Below are positions 36,646 to 49,400 of a stretch of 64,000 nucleotides of DNA, in pieces. This DNA is from Symbiodinium kawagutii (lineage: Eukaryota; Sar; Dinophyceae; Suessiales; Symbiodiniaceae), in assembly GCA_009767595.1 (NCBI GenBank), contig VSDK01027962.1:259024-323023 (forward strand), given 5' to 3'. Both the position numbers and the translations under genes were made by a program. Position 1 is the first letter of the stretch. Each line of letters begins with the position of its first letter. The notes beneath the pieces were generated by a model. The model did not search any database and was not told the DNA's origin. It saw nothing but the letters and a program-made list of their open reading frames with translations.

Positions 36646-36844
36646 GAAGGAACCCCTCCGGGGTTTGTCACGGCGCGCAGAGACAGCACTGACCCCCTGG
36701 GTGTTTGGGAGACGGTTTGAGGTGCTCGTGCAGGTCATCCAAGATCTAGTGCACACAGTTGCGATCAGTTTTTTGGGGCCGATGATAGACCTTTCATCAG
36801 GACCACTTGATCGCTGCCCCTGGGAAGACTTATGTGCTGCATAG
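36646..36844 (+). CDS. Possible exon downstream of TIM23, unknown
   Basis: After an ATCTCAG acceptor, the frame reads SRRAETALTPWVFGRRFEVL, VQVIQDLVHTVAISFLGPMI, then DLSSGP and onward to TAG at 36842. The middle is hydrophobic enough for a membrane helix. A GT donor at CAG|GTCATC could end the exon earlier. It starts 190 bp after the TIM23 stop and would be a separate gene. Confidence 0.35.
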
Positions 36845-37630
36845 TTACTTGCACAATTTGAGCTGTGAGGCTTCGGGGGCTCATTTTTTGGAAGTGGATT
36901 TCCAATCATTGCAGCTATTTAATGCTATTTGTAGCTCTTGTAAGTTCATGGAAGCCATTGTAATTACACAGCTCTTGGTAGCTTGTGTAAGCCCTCCACT
37001 TTATTGACACAAGCAGACGCAAGTCCAAGATAGTCCAACTTGGCTTTACTCTTCTATATGCATGCCCTCCTGCCCAACGGGTCTCCCATGACCAACAAAC
37101 CATCATTGAGAGCCCTTCAGCGAGAGCCAGCAAAGAGTTTGGGGGCAGATTCCCACATTTGAGTTGGCAGATCAGCAGCTATCGATCGCAAGTTTGCTGA
37201 AGATGCCGAATTGTCTTTTGATGGCTAATTGCTGGATATTGCAGGCTACTATCGACCCCAAGTCGAAACCATTATCAGCCATTGTCATGATTTTCCACCT
37301 TGCATGACATTGCAGCTGGTTGTAAGGTGGGTCTACTATGGTCTAGACTTACCCCGTCGCTGCCATCCTCAGCTCAAGCGAGACAACGCCACAGATGATC
37401 ACAGATGAAGGTTGGCTGAACAGTTATATTTTTTGGTTGCTGTTGTCCAGCCATTTCACCGATCTTTGAGTTGAAACTGTTGATTGGCAACTGCAACAGG
37501 TTGGCAGCGCAACATGCAGAAAGTAACAACTAACCAACATCCCATGCTGCAAAGTCACTCCGCAAGGTTTCCCGACCCTCTTGGTTTTGGTGGAACACAA
37601 CCACGAACGGTTCGCCGCTGCGCCGGCACC

Positions 37631-38207
37631 ATGTCCGCTGCCAAGGCCCAATGGCAAGCTAGCACTTGCACAAAGGAATCACCATACAGATAGGTAGATA
37701 GCTACATATGTATAGGTAGATAGTTTGATAGGTAAATAGATACACCTCATTCAAGACGCCTAGGGGTTTTTGAGCATGACTGTGGTCATGGTCCTTGTTG
37801 AAATTGAAAATCATGCGTGGAACGTACTGTGATGCAGGTCTGCGGCAGAAGAGCCGCTAATCGCTAATCACCTTGTTTTGGATGTCCAGCGGCACCAAAC
37901 CTAGGGCCACCTGTGCGCCACCAGCTGCAGCCGCACCTTTGTTGATTTTGTTGCCACTGGGAAGGGACTGTCACCACCGCCATCGGCAAAAAAATAAGAG
38001 AGACCACTACCTTCTCTTAAACCGGTGTGGCATATCTGCAGAAGGAACACCTGTGTTTGTAATCTAGACTGGCAGGCTGCAAATTTCACCACGCTTTTGG
38101 AGCCGGGTTTGATTCTCTCTACAGGCGGCGAAGAAGTCTGGGGGCAGTTCTCCGACCAATGGCTCATCACAAAAGGTGGGACTGGTGGGCGGTTGGGTGC
38201 AGTGTAG
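37631..38207 (+). CDS. Short three-exon coding chain (about 79 aa), unknown function
   Basis: Exons 37631-37657 (MSAAKAQWQ), 37905-37985 (SRTFVDFVATGKGLSPPPS) and 38076-38207 (FTTLLEPGLILSTGGEEVWG to TAG). All three junctions are phase 0. The donors at 37658 and 37986 are both GC and the acceptors are CTAG and GCAG; the second intron is only 90 bp. The composition of exons 2 and 3 is strongly protein-like, while the other frames are broken by stops. The pattern of a short helix, a Leu-rich strand and a conserved-looking Trp is faintly reminiscent of SnoaL/NTF2-like folds, but that is only an impression. Exon 1 is the weakest part; an alternative ATG lies at 37513. Confidence 0.45.
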
Positions 38208-38731
38208 CTGGCTGGTGGTAGGGAGCTAAGGAGCCCGGGGTATTCATATATCATATCCATTCATATCCCTTCAAGTTATCATACCCGGCCCCTTATATTG
38301 AAAGGGGGGAAGGAGCTTCCAGGAGTGGTGTAACCAAACGGTAGGTAGGAAATGGGCCTGCTTGAAACGGGAGAATCTGGGAGTGCAGCGTCATGCCTGG
38401 CCTATATTGAATTTCCCAAGCTGACGTCCCTGACTGTTACATTCTTAAATGCCAAAGAGCTGATGTTATAGAATGCCATGACCGTGGGTCCGTTCGTAAG
38501 CCAAACATTGAATTAAGGATGGACTCATTTATTCATCGGATGAAGCATACATTTTCGATACCTATTGAATATCTGTCTAGCACATGTATACCTGTATAGA
38601 GATATGACAGGAATAGATAATATTTGCATTGCGCATGCCCAATGCATGCATCACTATGGCAACTGCAGCAGCATTTTCATACATTTGACCAGAGAGACGG
38701 TGGGTGCTCACAGTTTTGCAAGCCCTTCCAG

Positions 38732-38934
38732 AGACGCGATTTGCAGTGAGTGGTTTTGATCCCAAGCCATTCTTGGAACTCAGCACAGAGGAACCAGCTC
38801 ATGCCAATCCATCACAATCACGGTGGTCAATTGTCAACATGATGAAGCACAGTTTTTGTCGATCCAACGGTATAGGACGTGAATCATGTACAAACATACG
38901 ACTTCCTAGCATAGACAAATACACAACACTATGA
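38732..38934 (+). CDS. Possible exon, unknown
   Basis: After CCTTCCAG the frame reads TRFAVSGFDPKPFLELSTEE, then PAHANPSQSRW and continues open to TGA at 38932. The first 30 residues look coding; the AT-rich end probably is not. No GT donor is obvious, but GC and GA donors cannot be excluded. Confidence 0.3.
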
Positions 38935-39267
38935 CACAACCAATATTGATAGACATATTTCTCATCATTAGTTAGAAACGCATACTTTATACTAATTGTT
39001 TTGTCACACAACGGTTAATTAACAATTCCCAATCATTGTACAACCGAATTAAGCAGCATATAAGCACTATAAACCATATCATATAACCATTGTTTGATAA
39101 GTACAAGTATTTACATATGTACATTTTTTAAAGACTATATAACCGTTATATACTCATTATTCACTATGATTGACTGTGTATCAGTATGATCAAATAGGAT
39201 TAATTTCACATGAAAACTCCATCTATAACTCGCTTTGCTTGTTTTTCCCTGTTGCTCTTGCTTACAG

Positions 39268-40096
39268 GTGGTCGGTCCCAACATCAAGGGGAACCTTGAG
39301 GACGGTGGAATCCTGGGTGAACAAATAGCATTCATGGAATCTTGGACATGATGGCCAATAGCAGGCAATTAGCATTATCAATGGCCAGTAATAGCCAACA
39401 AGCATACTTGATAATGAACGGCCAGTAGTCGCATCATTAACCATAGACCACCGGGAAAAGGTCCAGGTTTCCGAGAAAGATGAGGTTCGAGAGAGACCCG
39501 TCGGAAATCGCACGCTGTCAGTGAACTGCCAGGCGTTTTTTTAATGTTGGAAGTAATTACTGTATTTTCCAGACACCACCGTCAATCTGAGTTTTTATAC
39601 AGATGTTTTAATGCTATTGGCGTCTATTGGGTACATGGGGATGGTGGTTGATCACCTTGGGCTCACTGCATGGCAGGGACTTTGGACAAAGATGTGACTG
39701 TCCAGGAGTATCAGCTCGTGATGCACCTCCAAAGTGCCTTCCGCCATGTTTCCAGCAGCATGGCAGCCTGCGAATTGATCTGGCATCGCCTAAGCACAGC
39801 GGGACTCCTTGCTGTTGTTGGTTGCGGGCCTTTAATTGTTGATTGTGGCTGCACTATGCCACTCATTTCCGGTGGTTTGTTTGTTCTTCGTATAGTTTTT
39901 TGCAGTTGTGATGCTTTGGGGTGGAGCTCGGTATTTGTTTGGCATGTCTGTTGTTCTTGTTTTGTTATGTTTGGTTTATTTTGTTGAGTTCCTGGAGTCA
40001 GGGTTTCTTGATTTTCCAGGCCAGAGCCGCCAACCCGGCATACACATACGCACAGTCAGACAGAGGACAGCAGGCTATGTCTATGTGTATTGCAAG
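39268..40096 (+). CDS. Three-exon coding chain, unassigned internal part of a gene
   Basis: Exon 39268-39316 follows a good pyrimidine tract and TTACAG acceptor and encodes VVGPNIKGNLEDGGIL. Exon 39677-39798 encodes TLDKDVTVQEYQLVMHLQSA and then FRHVSSSMAACELIWHRLS. Exon 40020-40096 encodes ARAANPAYTYAQSDRGQQAM and ends at a GT donor. The first junction restores a Gly codon in frame (phase 1); the second fits a GC donor at 39799 (phase 0). No start or stop is included, so more exons lie outside. No family recognised. It could be part of the same gene as the kinase-like exon at 41.3 kb, but nothing here proves it. Confidence 0.45.
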
Positions 40097-40239
40097 GTGG
40101 TAGAGGGCGAAGCATTCCCCGGCTCTGGGCCCCCCGGACCTGACACATGGTGAGAGCAGAACGCTACATATGGAGAGGTGTTCTGTGCGGTGGGGTGGAC
40201 CCGAAGGAGGTGACTCAAAATGCCTGCCAGGTAGAGTCT

Positions 40240-40735
40240 CCAACGACTAAAGACCAGATAGAATTGATAGAATCCCACAAAACAAAGCAAAGTCAATCAC
40301 ACAAAATATGCCAGATAGTTTACCGGATAGAATGTGAACATCTATGCCAGATAGAATGCCAGCTGCAATGGCAGCTAGAATGCCAAATGGCACGTCAGAT
40401 AGCTTGGCAGATAGAAGCCAGATTTTGTGCCAGATCAAAAGACAGAACCATGTCTATGTCAGGTAAGCTGCCAAATACGATGCCAGTGACACGCTGGACA
40501 GCTGGCCAGATAGAATGTGAAAGTCTATGCCAGATAGAGTGCCAGATATATAATGATTAAAACGGCAGATAGACTGCTGAATGAAATGCCAGAGAGCTTG
40601 CCAGATAGAATGCCGCTTAGAATGCCAGATGACACGTCCTACAGTTTTGTCAAATAGAATGCCCGATCAAACGCCAGATATCAAGAATGCCAGATGATAC
40701 GCCAGATAGCCTGCCAGATAGAATGCCTGATGACA
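40240..40735. repeat. Degenerate GCCAGATAGAATG tandem array
   Basis: More than twenty variants of GCCAGATAGAATGCC spaced about 15-25 bp. The plus-strand Q-I-E-C-Q peptide runs are a by-product. Confidence 0.75.
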
Positions 40736-41292
40736 TATGGCTGTGAGTGATGCGGGGCCGAGCAGCTGGCAACGGATTCTGGAATAACTTAGTAAAACCT
40801 AGGTGATTCTCCAGGGAACATTGGCTGATCATAGTGGAAACGTAAATTTGCTGAGTGGAAACGTAAATTTGCTGCAACATTGGGCATTCATGACTACAGG
40901 ATGGGTGTAGATGATTGTCGATTAGGATGCATTGGGGATATGGATATGGGGCAGATGTGGTAGATAGTTTGCACCTCTCTTGGAGCTTGGGCAAGGTCTG
41001 GTTCTCTTGCTGATCACATGGCAGAGACATGGTCCTCCCATCAGGCAATCGATTGGGTAGAGCGATCAGGTTTGTGGTTGTCACATGTTGTCACTGCTGT
41101 ACGCCCTGAACCCATCCTAAACCTTGTTTGCGGTTTCATTCTTGTGTTGGGAAGCATATGTGTACCTTGTGGTCCTTGGGAGCGCCTCCAGATTCCCCTT
41201 TCTGATGAGCGTTCAGCAGCCCTAAGCCGGGATCCTTGGACCAAGACATTGCCGCCACACGGTGGGCGATCCAGTGGCAAGAGTGTGGCCAG

Positions 41293-41357
41293 GTGCACTG
41301 TTTGGTGGCGTGTACGAAGCAAAGGGACGCTCCAGCGGAAAGGACTTTGCCATCAAG
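41293..41357 (+). CDS. Protein-kinase N-lobe exon (glycine loop plus AIK lysine), orphan
   Basis: After a GGCCAG acceptor the exon reads ALFGGVYEAKGRSSGKDFAI followed by Lys, then a GT donor (AAG|GTGCCC). This has the form of kinase strands beta1 to beta3: the glycine-rich loop with aromatic residue, G-x-V-Y-E-A, and the ATP-anchoring A-I-K lysine. A complete kinase should continue with helix C, HRD and DFG exons; none was found in the next 2 kb before the esterase. It may be an exon of a longer gene with its other exons missed, a gene remnant, or a chance match. The preceding sequence (41240-41290) also reads open as GSLDQDIAATRWAIQWQE in another frame. Confidence 0.4.
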
Positions 41358-42299
41358 GTGCCCGGTGTTGACTTCACCTGACCTTCAATTGATGGTTTCG
41401 GAACTCGCATGACCTGGTCGCCCCAGGGCCTTACAGGGCATCCTTTCAGCATGTGTTATGCTGAAAGATGTTTCATATGATCATATGGATCTATATGATC
41501 TATACCTTCCCTTGGGATACCATGGGATACCTGGGGACAGTTGTTCCTGACGAGTAGCTTGGCACCTTCAGCAGCCCTGGGCAACATTTGTGTTGTTGAT
41601 GGGTTTTTGCCCCACAGGCTGGACATGTCTTGAACAGACGATACACCAGTCATCGTTGGTTAGCACCATCATGTCTTTCAAAGAAGCCATAAGAAACACA
41701 TACACAGGTGTCTTTCAATAGGGCTGCAATCAAGTTCAAGATTTCGAAGTTAGGGGAACCTGTGAATGTTCTTGAATGTTCACGCTTTACCCTCATTTAT
41801 GATCACGAGGATTGACACTTCCCAACCCACTAAGCACACTCAGTTTTTGGGACACACAAGCAGCATCCAGGATCAGCGTTTCTTCTAATAAATTTCCAGG
41901 ACAGCAGTTGAATTTGTCGCTTTGCCCATGGAGTCCGTGTGCCTTTGGCTTCCCCTTCCTTCCCCTTCAGTGTCCCGCAGCCTTTGGGTTCTTGATGGCT
42001 GCATCATGCTTCGACCAAAATGTATCCACAGGCCAACGGCGGTGAGGAGGGGGCTGCAGCCTGCCCAGAGAACAAAGGATGATGGTTCGTGATATGTTGC
42101 AGCTACCCTGCACCAGCCAAGAAGCCATTGATCCTGGACACGTCACACAGGAAACCTATGGAAATCTGCCCCTAACAGCCCCATCAATCACGACGTTTGG
42201 CCAAGGAACAGCACACAACTTACGTCGACGTAGCATGCCATAGCTATGCCTTGATGCCAGCAGAGCATCCATGACCCGCCTGCCATGGTTGGAATTGTT

Positions 42300-42414
42300 C
42301 CAAGCATCGGATGTTCCAAAGCGAGCCCACCTGCGCGCTTCGGAGCGTTGCTGAACGAAACATTGCTTTGGGAGGAGACACTTGGGCTCCGGCAGTGTCG
42401 TGTTTCCAGCTAGG
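42300..42414 (+). CDS. Possible terminal exon, unknown
   Basis: The frame reads KASPPARFGALLNETLLWEE, TLGLRQCRVSS and TAG at 42412. Codon composition is protein-like, but there is no homology handle. About 120 bp further on, 42600-42731 is another open stretch (KRDTTPDISRSSTASWLKEL, then REHRAAWDSHR) ending at CACAG|GTGCGC, also unassigned. Confidence 0.3.
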
Positions 42415-43234
42415 TGACCCCTAAATTAGGTTTTTCGCAGGCATGGAGAGCTGGTTGGCAGTTGGTGGACTATGTTGGATAGGAACTTGGACAGCTGGTA
42501 GCTGAGAAATCTAGATGCTGAGAATTCCTTCGCTGTGTGGGAAGGGTCGAGAAAAGACTCCCTTTCATCATTCATTTCTTTTTTAAACGATGTTTGACCT
42601 ATGCTCGAAAAGCTGAAGAGATCAAACGAGATACAACTCCAGATATCTCCAGATCTTCAACTGCATCTTGGCTGAAAGAACTTCTAGCCCCTCCTATCAG
42701 AGAACACCGAGCAGCTTGGGATTCCCACAGGTGCGCATAGATTCACCACCCTCGAACAGGTGGCCCATCCCATGACCGATGATGTCCCATGGTTTGAAAG
42801 CTTGGGGGTACCATGGGGTACCAAAAACCCGCGATCTGTTTCGGACATATCCACGATGGTATATACCTAAGATTATCTAAGCCAAGATTTCTGGTGGGTT
42901 GTTCGAAGAGATCCCAAAAATCCGCTACTCCATTATCGTGTCTTCGAGAAATCATGTTCAAATTGATTTGCTTGTGTCATTTGTTTGCTGATGACTCCTC
43001 ATCCATCGGTGCTGCTCCTCCCTAAAAGATCAGGGAGCCCTCATCTCATGTTTGGGTGTGGATTTGTTCATTGAAAATTGTAACCATTGGTACAGCATGC
43101 AGCATGTGATTGCCATTGTAAGCATTATAACTATAACTATAATCATTGTTACACCATACAACATATGATTGTCATTGTTACACCATTCATCAAACTAATT
43201 ACAACTTATGTCATTTAGCATTGTAATGCTCAAG

Positions 43235-43235
<1 letters not shown>

Positions 43236-43294
<59 letters not shown>
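43236..43294. repeat. (ATC)n microsatellite
   Basis: About nineteen pure units, 110 bp upstream of the first recognised esterase exon. Confidence 0.95.
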
Positions 43295-43403
43295 TTTCTG
43301 AAGCAGGTCCTTCACCAAGGTGGCATGGCCCGTGCCAAGGGCACCACAACAACGAGCCTGTGGGCACCTATCCCTGGTCCACTAAGGCCAGGGCTACCAG
43401 CAG

Positions 43404-46400
43404 TGAACCGGACAGTCCTCAGCTATGTGCCCACGGCCGAACATCGAAAGCCCATGCCCCTGGTGACTGGCCCAAAAACTCGGCAGACTGGCTTCGGAAT
43501 TGGATGGACATTGGTGTTACCGAGCGATGGCATGCCCTGTGGCTGGCTATCGTTTAGAAGATCCTTCCAGATCCCTTGGGGGTAGGGATTGGAGTTTGGC
43601 CGAAGCATCGAATAAAAACATTAATATGGAAGCAACCGGTACCAGGCATTGGTCAGAAACTTCTCAATAGCCATGATAGGGGGAATGCTCCAGATAGATT
43701 CAAACAATGATGTGAATAGTGACACCGAAAGGTAATCCATGCCCAGGGGGCACTATGGGTAAATCGCGTGATTGCAGCATGGGTGTTTCTGCTCTTCATT
43801 TTCTTGGTAGTGATTTCATTTGATTTCAATCATCTATTTACGTTTTCCCTAGTATGGACAAATTGCTTGTTTGTTGACTAGCATTTGTCATAGGGCTAGA
43901 AACCACCAACCAGTTTTAGTTGGGTGACATTCCATAGCATTTCCATGTGTCGTCCATGTAGCAAGACATAGTGGGTGATGCTTCAAAGGATTGAGTTTGC
44001 TTCCAACCGCTGATTAGTGCGGGGGCCTTGTATGGGTCATGTTATCAGGGCATCAAACATGGGGCTTCAATCTTTCAATAAGAAATTAACCAATGACATT
44101 AGTTGTTCGAACTTCGAACCATCATTTACCATCACCAACCGTTGTCAACTACTCAGTAGGTGCCATCAAACGTCATTAATCAACCATCATCAGTCATCAA
44201 ACGTTATCATGAACCAGATCATGACTGATCATCATGAACTCTGTGCAATCGGTTAATTATATAATCATTATATTTTCAATCGCCAACCAGGATCGCCCAT
44301 CAGCAACATTATCCATCATCAACCATTTTACACCCTCATCAACCATCATTAACTGACAGCTAGTGGTTCCTAATACCACCAATAGCCATCAGGATCCACT
44401 CCCCTTGCGCCATCCGTGCCGCTGCGCCGTCGTGGTGCGTCAGGTGATGGTCTTTCACGGCTGGGGAGGTCATGCACTGACGTATCAGGTGCCGTTTAGC
44501 CAAGGGGGAGCGGTGCCAGGAGCGACCAGGAGGGTTCTCACCAAATGCTTAGATGATGGGCAATGATGCTTATCAGGGTCAATGATGGTTGATCAAAATG
44601 GTGAATAATTAAGAAAGGATCTTTTAAGCGTGGTTCAACAGTTTATGATGGTGAAATAGATTGAAATAGTAGTTATTTGATTCTCTCATTGATTTAGTGA
44701 ACCATCATCAGTGGTTGTTTTCTGGTGAAACATGGTTTGCCAATGACCGTCAATCATGGTTGATAATGATAATGGTCCAGGGGTGGTAGTTGCTTGGTGA
44801 TTCTATAGTTATGGTTCACCCGGAAGAGCGTCTCAGACCATCCAACCCCTGACGTTCTTGTGTTTTTGGGAGCTCGGCTATACCTGCCTTTGAAAGATGG
44901 ACATTTTATATTAAGTTATTTCCAGCTATCAACAGAACCAGTCCTGAACCTTGGAAGGGAATGGAAGGGATATGATACGATGGGATGGGTGGAGTTCGAG
45001 AAAGCCGATTACAAGTGGTAAGACAACCCAAACTGGAGATGTTTTGAACAGACCGCATTGGTTTTAAAAGCTTCACTGCTGAATGCAAGCCAACATGTCC
45101 TTATTGAGTTCCGCTGGCAAATCCTTATCAAACCAAAGGCTGGTTGGCGGTTTCCCCTTTCTGGCAAAGCGAGCATGGGCAGTTGATTGCAAGTGGCTTG
45201 AACTGGTGCCTGGTGCATTGACAGCCGCTTGTGAGCATCGTTCTTGGAATTTATGAGGGGCAGTCAAGGCCATCATTTATGGATCATCCAACACTCAATA
45301 TTTGATCATTGGTGGTGAGCCAGGCCGGGAATGCATTTGCATTTTGAATGATACACTTCATATCACTTCAGCAATCGCCCAGCAATTCTGATGCATTTTT
45401 TCGATATTTTTCTTATTTTGCTGAGCTTCACCTTTGCTGAAGCTGAAGGTCATAGACTTGGCCGAGCCTCCGTTCGTGTAGCATTCGCTCCCCAGGAGAA
45501 ATACACTTTCGGCCTTCTAGCAGAAGCTGCTGGGTTTCTGGCCGTTTACCCGGAAGGATTGAACGATGTCTGGAGTTCAAGTAGCCGTTGGACCTCCTGG
45601 ACCTTGGCCTGCACAAAGGGGGTGGTTTGAAATTTTGTAGATTTTCCCGGATGATTTGAAGGATTTGAAGGGTTGGCTTTGCAAGTCGCCCTCTCGCATG
45701 GAGAGCAGGGGATTCTGAGATCTCGGCATGAAAAACGGAATGACACAAACGGAACGACACAAGGCTCTTGAACGTGCTTTCACATAGAGTCAAGCACACT
45801 GACTTCACCGTCAAAAATGTGACGATTCAAGGTCACAACATCACTGCCAGGAAATTCACAACCGTAGTCGGTGTCCAAAGAAATCCAGAAGGAGTCGCTG
45901 TCTCAATTCCCTCACAGGGATTTCCAAAAATATCTAGAAAATGGCTTGGCGATCGTAGACCCTAAGGATGTGGGTGGGTCGATGATCACCCCAAGTTGAT
46001 CGTAAGGGCAAAGGCACCGTAAATCCATCAATGGTCAACCCACCTCCGATGGGCCGGTTAACCAAAATGTGCTTATGTTGGAGTATGTTGGGAGGGTTGA
46101 GATGGTAAGCGCCCCTTTCATTTGTTGTGCCTGTGGCCATTTGAAATTGTCAGTTTTACAGTGCACAGAGGATTGCCTTGATACACATGAAATTGAATGC
46201 CGATGTCAACAGAATCGAACACTATCGCGTTTTTTTCTCAGCCAGCAGTGGCCTCGTCGATACCAGTGGTTATAATATGACTAGTCTCAACAGCCGTTCA
46301 TCACCATCCATCAATTTTCATGGAAAGAACGTACAACCGTGTACCGTTCATGGCTCACATGCTCGTGTACCTAGGAATTCTGGTGATACCACCGTGGAGG

Positions 46401-49400
46401 ACATTGACAACAGCAGCACGCGAGTTTGCGACCCGAAAAAGGTGGCCGCCTGTTTGCAAACCAGGTGGTATGATGCCGTGTGTGTCATGGTCATACGGCC
46501 ACCCTGTGTCTCCAAGCTGGCCGCGCATCGTTTGCTTTGAAATGTTTTCGGGGTAAGCAGAGGACGTGCGACCGGAATGGACAACCCCAATGACTGACTC
46601 GACTGCACTCTTCCAGTCAGGTTTAGCCACAGCCCCGCCAACGTACAGGACAAACGGCCACAGAGGTGGCCCCCCTTCAGAGCTTCTGCTTGATGAGGGT
46701 GTTAAAAACGGTGAACTATGACCAAACGAATGCTGGTTGGTGGTTTCACACATTTTTATGTTCCCTAGATTTCCCTAGTAATTATACTTATTAACTTAAT
46801 GGTTATTGACCGAAGTTTTTCATAGGGTTTGGAACCACCAGCCAGAATGCTTCCTGGATCCCACATTTCAGCCGTCAGGCTGGATCAACCTGCTACGTCA
46901 GCTGCATGATCAAACGGGGCAAGTGCCATCCATGCTCCTGGACCACATGCAGCTTGGCAGCCTCTACCTGATCAAATAGACTGTTTGAAAAGAGAAGTTA
47001 TATATGAGTACGGGGCAATTATGGATGATTGGCTTTGTATTCGTGCAATCGTTGATTTTAGGGAAGAAGGGGGAGCCCCCAAAAGCGAGTAGGTCCGACT
47101 GAAAACCGAGTCCTCTTCAAATGATGTTTGCCCAAGCAATTACTGTAATTTTGTCCGTCACTCATATGGCTGCCAGTGATTGCTGGTGTTACATGGTCTC
47201 CGTTATCTATGATCAAATTACGTATGGTTTGCCTCAAATTTTCATTCACCAGCTGCTGGTGTTACCTGGCCATGATTGATCAGGAGACGTTGGGGTCTAT
47301 TGGGGCATGCGGCTTTTCACGCAAGCGACATGACAGAGTCTTGGGAGCTCTGTAACCATGTCTGGTTCACCCGAGCGGGGACGGCGACTAAGCAATCAAG
47401 CACTGCTGGCCCAAAGTTACAGCAAATATCAATCGGTTGGTATCTAGTGGTGGGCCGTCATCACATATCAATTAAGCGATGGCTCACTTATTCAGGAATG
47501 GGCCATGGCAATGCAATTGCAATATGAAGATTATTGTGATTAGTGTATATTATTGTCATTAATTATGTTGGTTGCTACTTGGCATGCCGCCAGCACTATA
47601 CGCCAACAGGATAGTAGGCGTTGCGTCCTGAACCATAGTTGGGGAAAAATCAGGTCAAAGAAGGTTTTCCCTGCCGTACAGTTGTGGTCCATTTTGAACT
47701 GACCATGCTTGTGAACATAAATGGCCGTATAGAGGATGGTCAAGGACAAAACTCACCATAAATGTGTCTTCCCTTGCTTTCTCGTGATGTTTTCTTATTT
47801 CCTGTGTGTCTGTGACTATTTATAGGATGTTGCTCAAAAGTTAGTGGAAGACAATATTGGCAGAACATGTCAATGTTCAATCTGTTCCATATGTCCCATA
47901 GAAAAACATGTGTCCAACACAAGTGACGGTTCAAGCAATTGAAATAGAACATGCCATGCAAGATCGCCAGACAACCTATGGATGATAGTTTTGCAAGTAC
48001 ATGATTGCAAAACATGCATGTATGCTCAGGAGGATTTTTGTGTGCGTTGGTCCATTTGCATGTCTCTAGGTACAGATCCGTTACCTAAGTTATGATCTCC
48101 TTGTAACTTCAACAGTGGCATCTGCGTTTCCTACAAGAAACTTGGAGACAGTTGATGCTAATGGTTCTTGAGCAGTGCTGTTTCTGACCTCAGTGCGCTT
48201 ACCTGTGGCTTAGGCCCGGAAGCACCATTCGTTTTTGGGCGGAAATCGTATGGACGAGTTTATGGGAGCCCACGGGGCCCACGGTTCGAAGCGCTTCCCA
48301 AACAGGCTACGACGACGTGGGCTTCATCAAGCAGCTATTGCAGCATGTGGCGGAGAGTTTTTGCATTGATTTGAGTTCCTGATCGGCAGCGGCTGTTAGG
48401 CTTCGAGATGGTTTGAGGGCCTCAAGTTTTGGTGCGGAACCATTTGGGGTACCCGGCACGGGGAGGCAAACCATGCATGTGGATCCCCTGTCCTCTGAGC
48501 GACTTAGTTTATGACAGTTTGGCTTATCAGCTGTCATTGTGACGATTTATCGGCCGTCATTGCGAAAGTCACCATTCTACCAATAGCATTTAGCATGCCA
48601 GCAAAGTTGGAAGAATGGTTGGCATAAACATCCCAGAAACATGCCACCCTTAATTACAATATACCACAGTAGTATATTCATTAGTTGGTTGAAGGTTGTG
48701 GATAGCTGGAATGGCCAGCTTCGATAGGTTTCCCGTAGCCCCCAAATAGACCGCTTTGCTAGGAGAACGGTTTGCACGCTTCCTCAGTGATCCTTTGTGA
48801 TATTTGTTTTGAATCAAAGGAACTTCACGCGTGATGCATGATATCATGCACTCCAAATGTAGCTTTGTTGAATCCTGCTGTACTTGTTTGTCACACCCTG
48901 CGGCTTGGTTTTGCATTTGCCACCTGATGGGTTACAGTCAACAGCTAAAAAGAAACAAACGACATACCCAGGGTCCCTCATCAACTGTGGCACTGAGGAA
49001 CATGAAGTGAGAGCCCATCCGGCCAACTCTACCAAATTTCGATTCAATTAAGGCGGCATACACCACCTCATAACTTCTTAGCTTGGCTAGGGCAGGGTGA
49101 CCTGATAGCGATGGAGCGCGAGAGAGAGAGAGACCACCTCATGACTTCTGAGTAAACGACAGCAGCAGCAGCAACAACAACAACATCATCAGCATTACAA
49201 CCACATCAACAGCAATTGCAACAGAGCAACAGCAGAACTGTAGCAGCAACAATACGAAGGAGAGGAACAGCAGCAACAAAAACAGCAACGGCATGAGCCA
49301 CAGAGCCGATAACAACATCAACAACAACAGTAGCAACAACGAGAACGACTCCAACGACAGCAGCACTAACAATAGCAATAGCAACAACAACCGCTCCAAC

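Noticed and set aside
39677..40096. ABC-transporter H-loop, because the chain reads WHRLSTARAAN
   Set aside because: The Walker B, signature and D-loop that should come before it are absent; the resemblance is limited to about six residues.
45600..46750. Dense open frames on both strands inside the esterase intron as a separate gene
   Set aside because: Several frames are open at once and none shows a family motif. They could be transposon debris; not enough to call.
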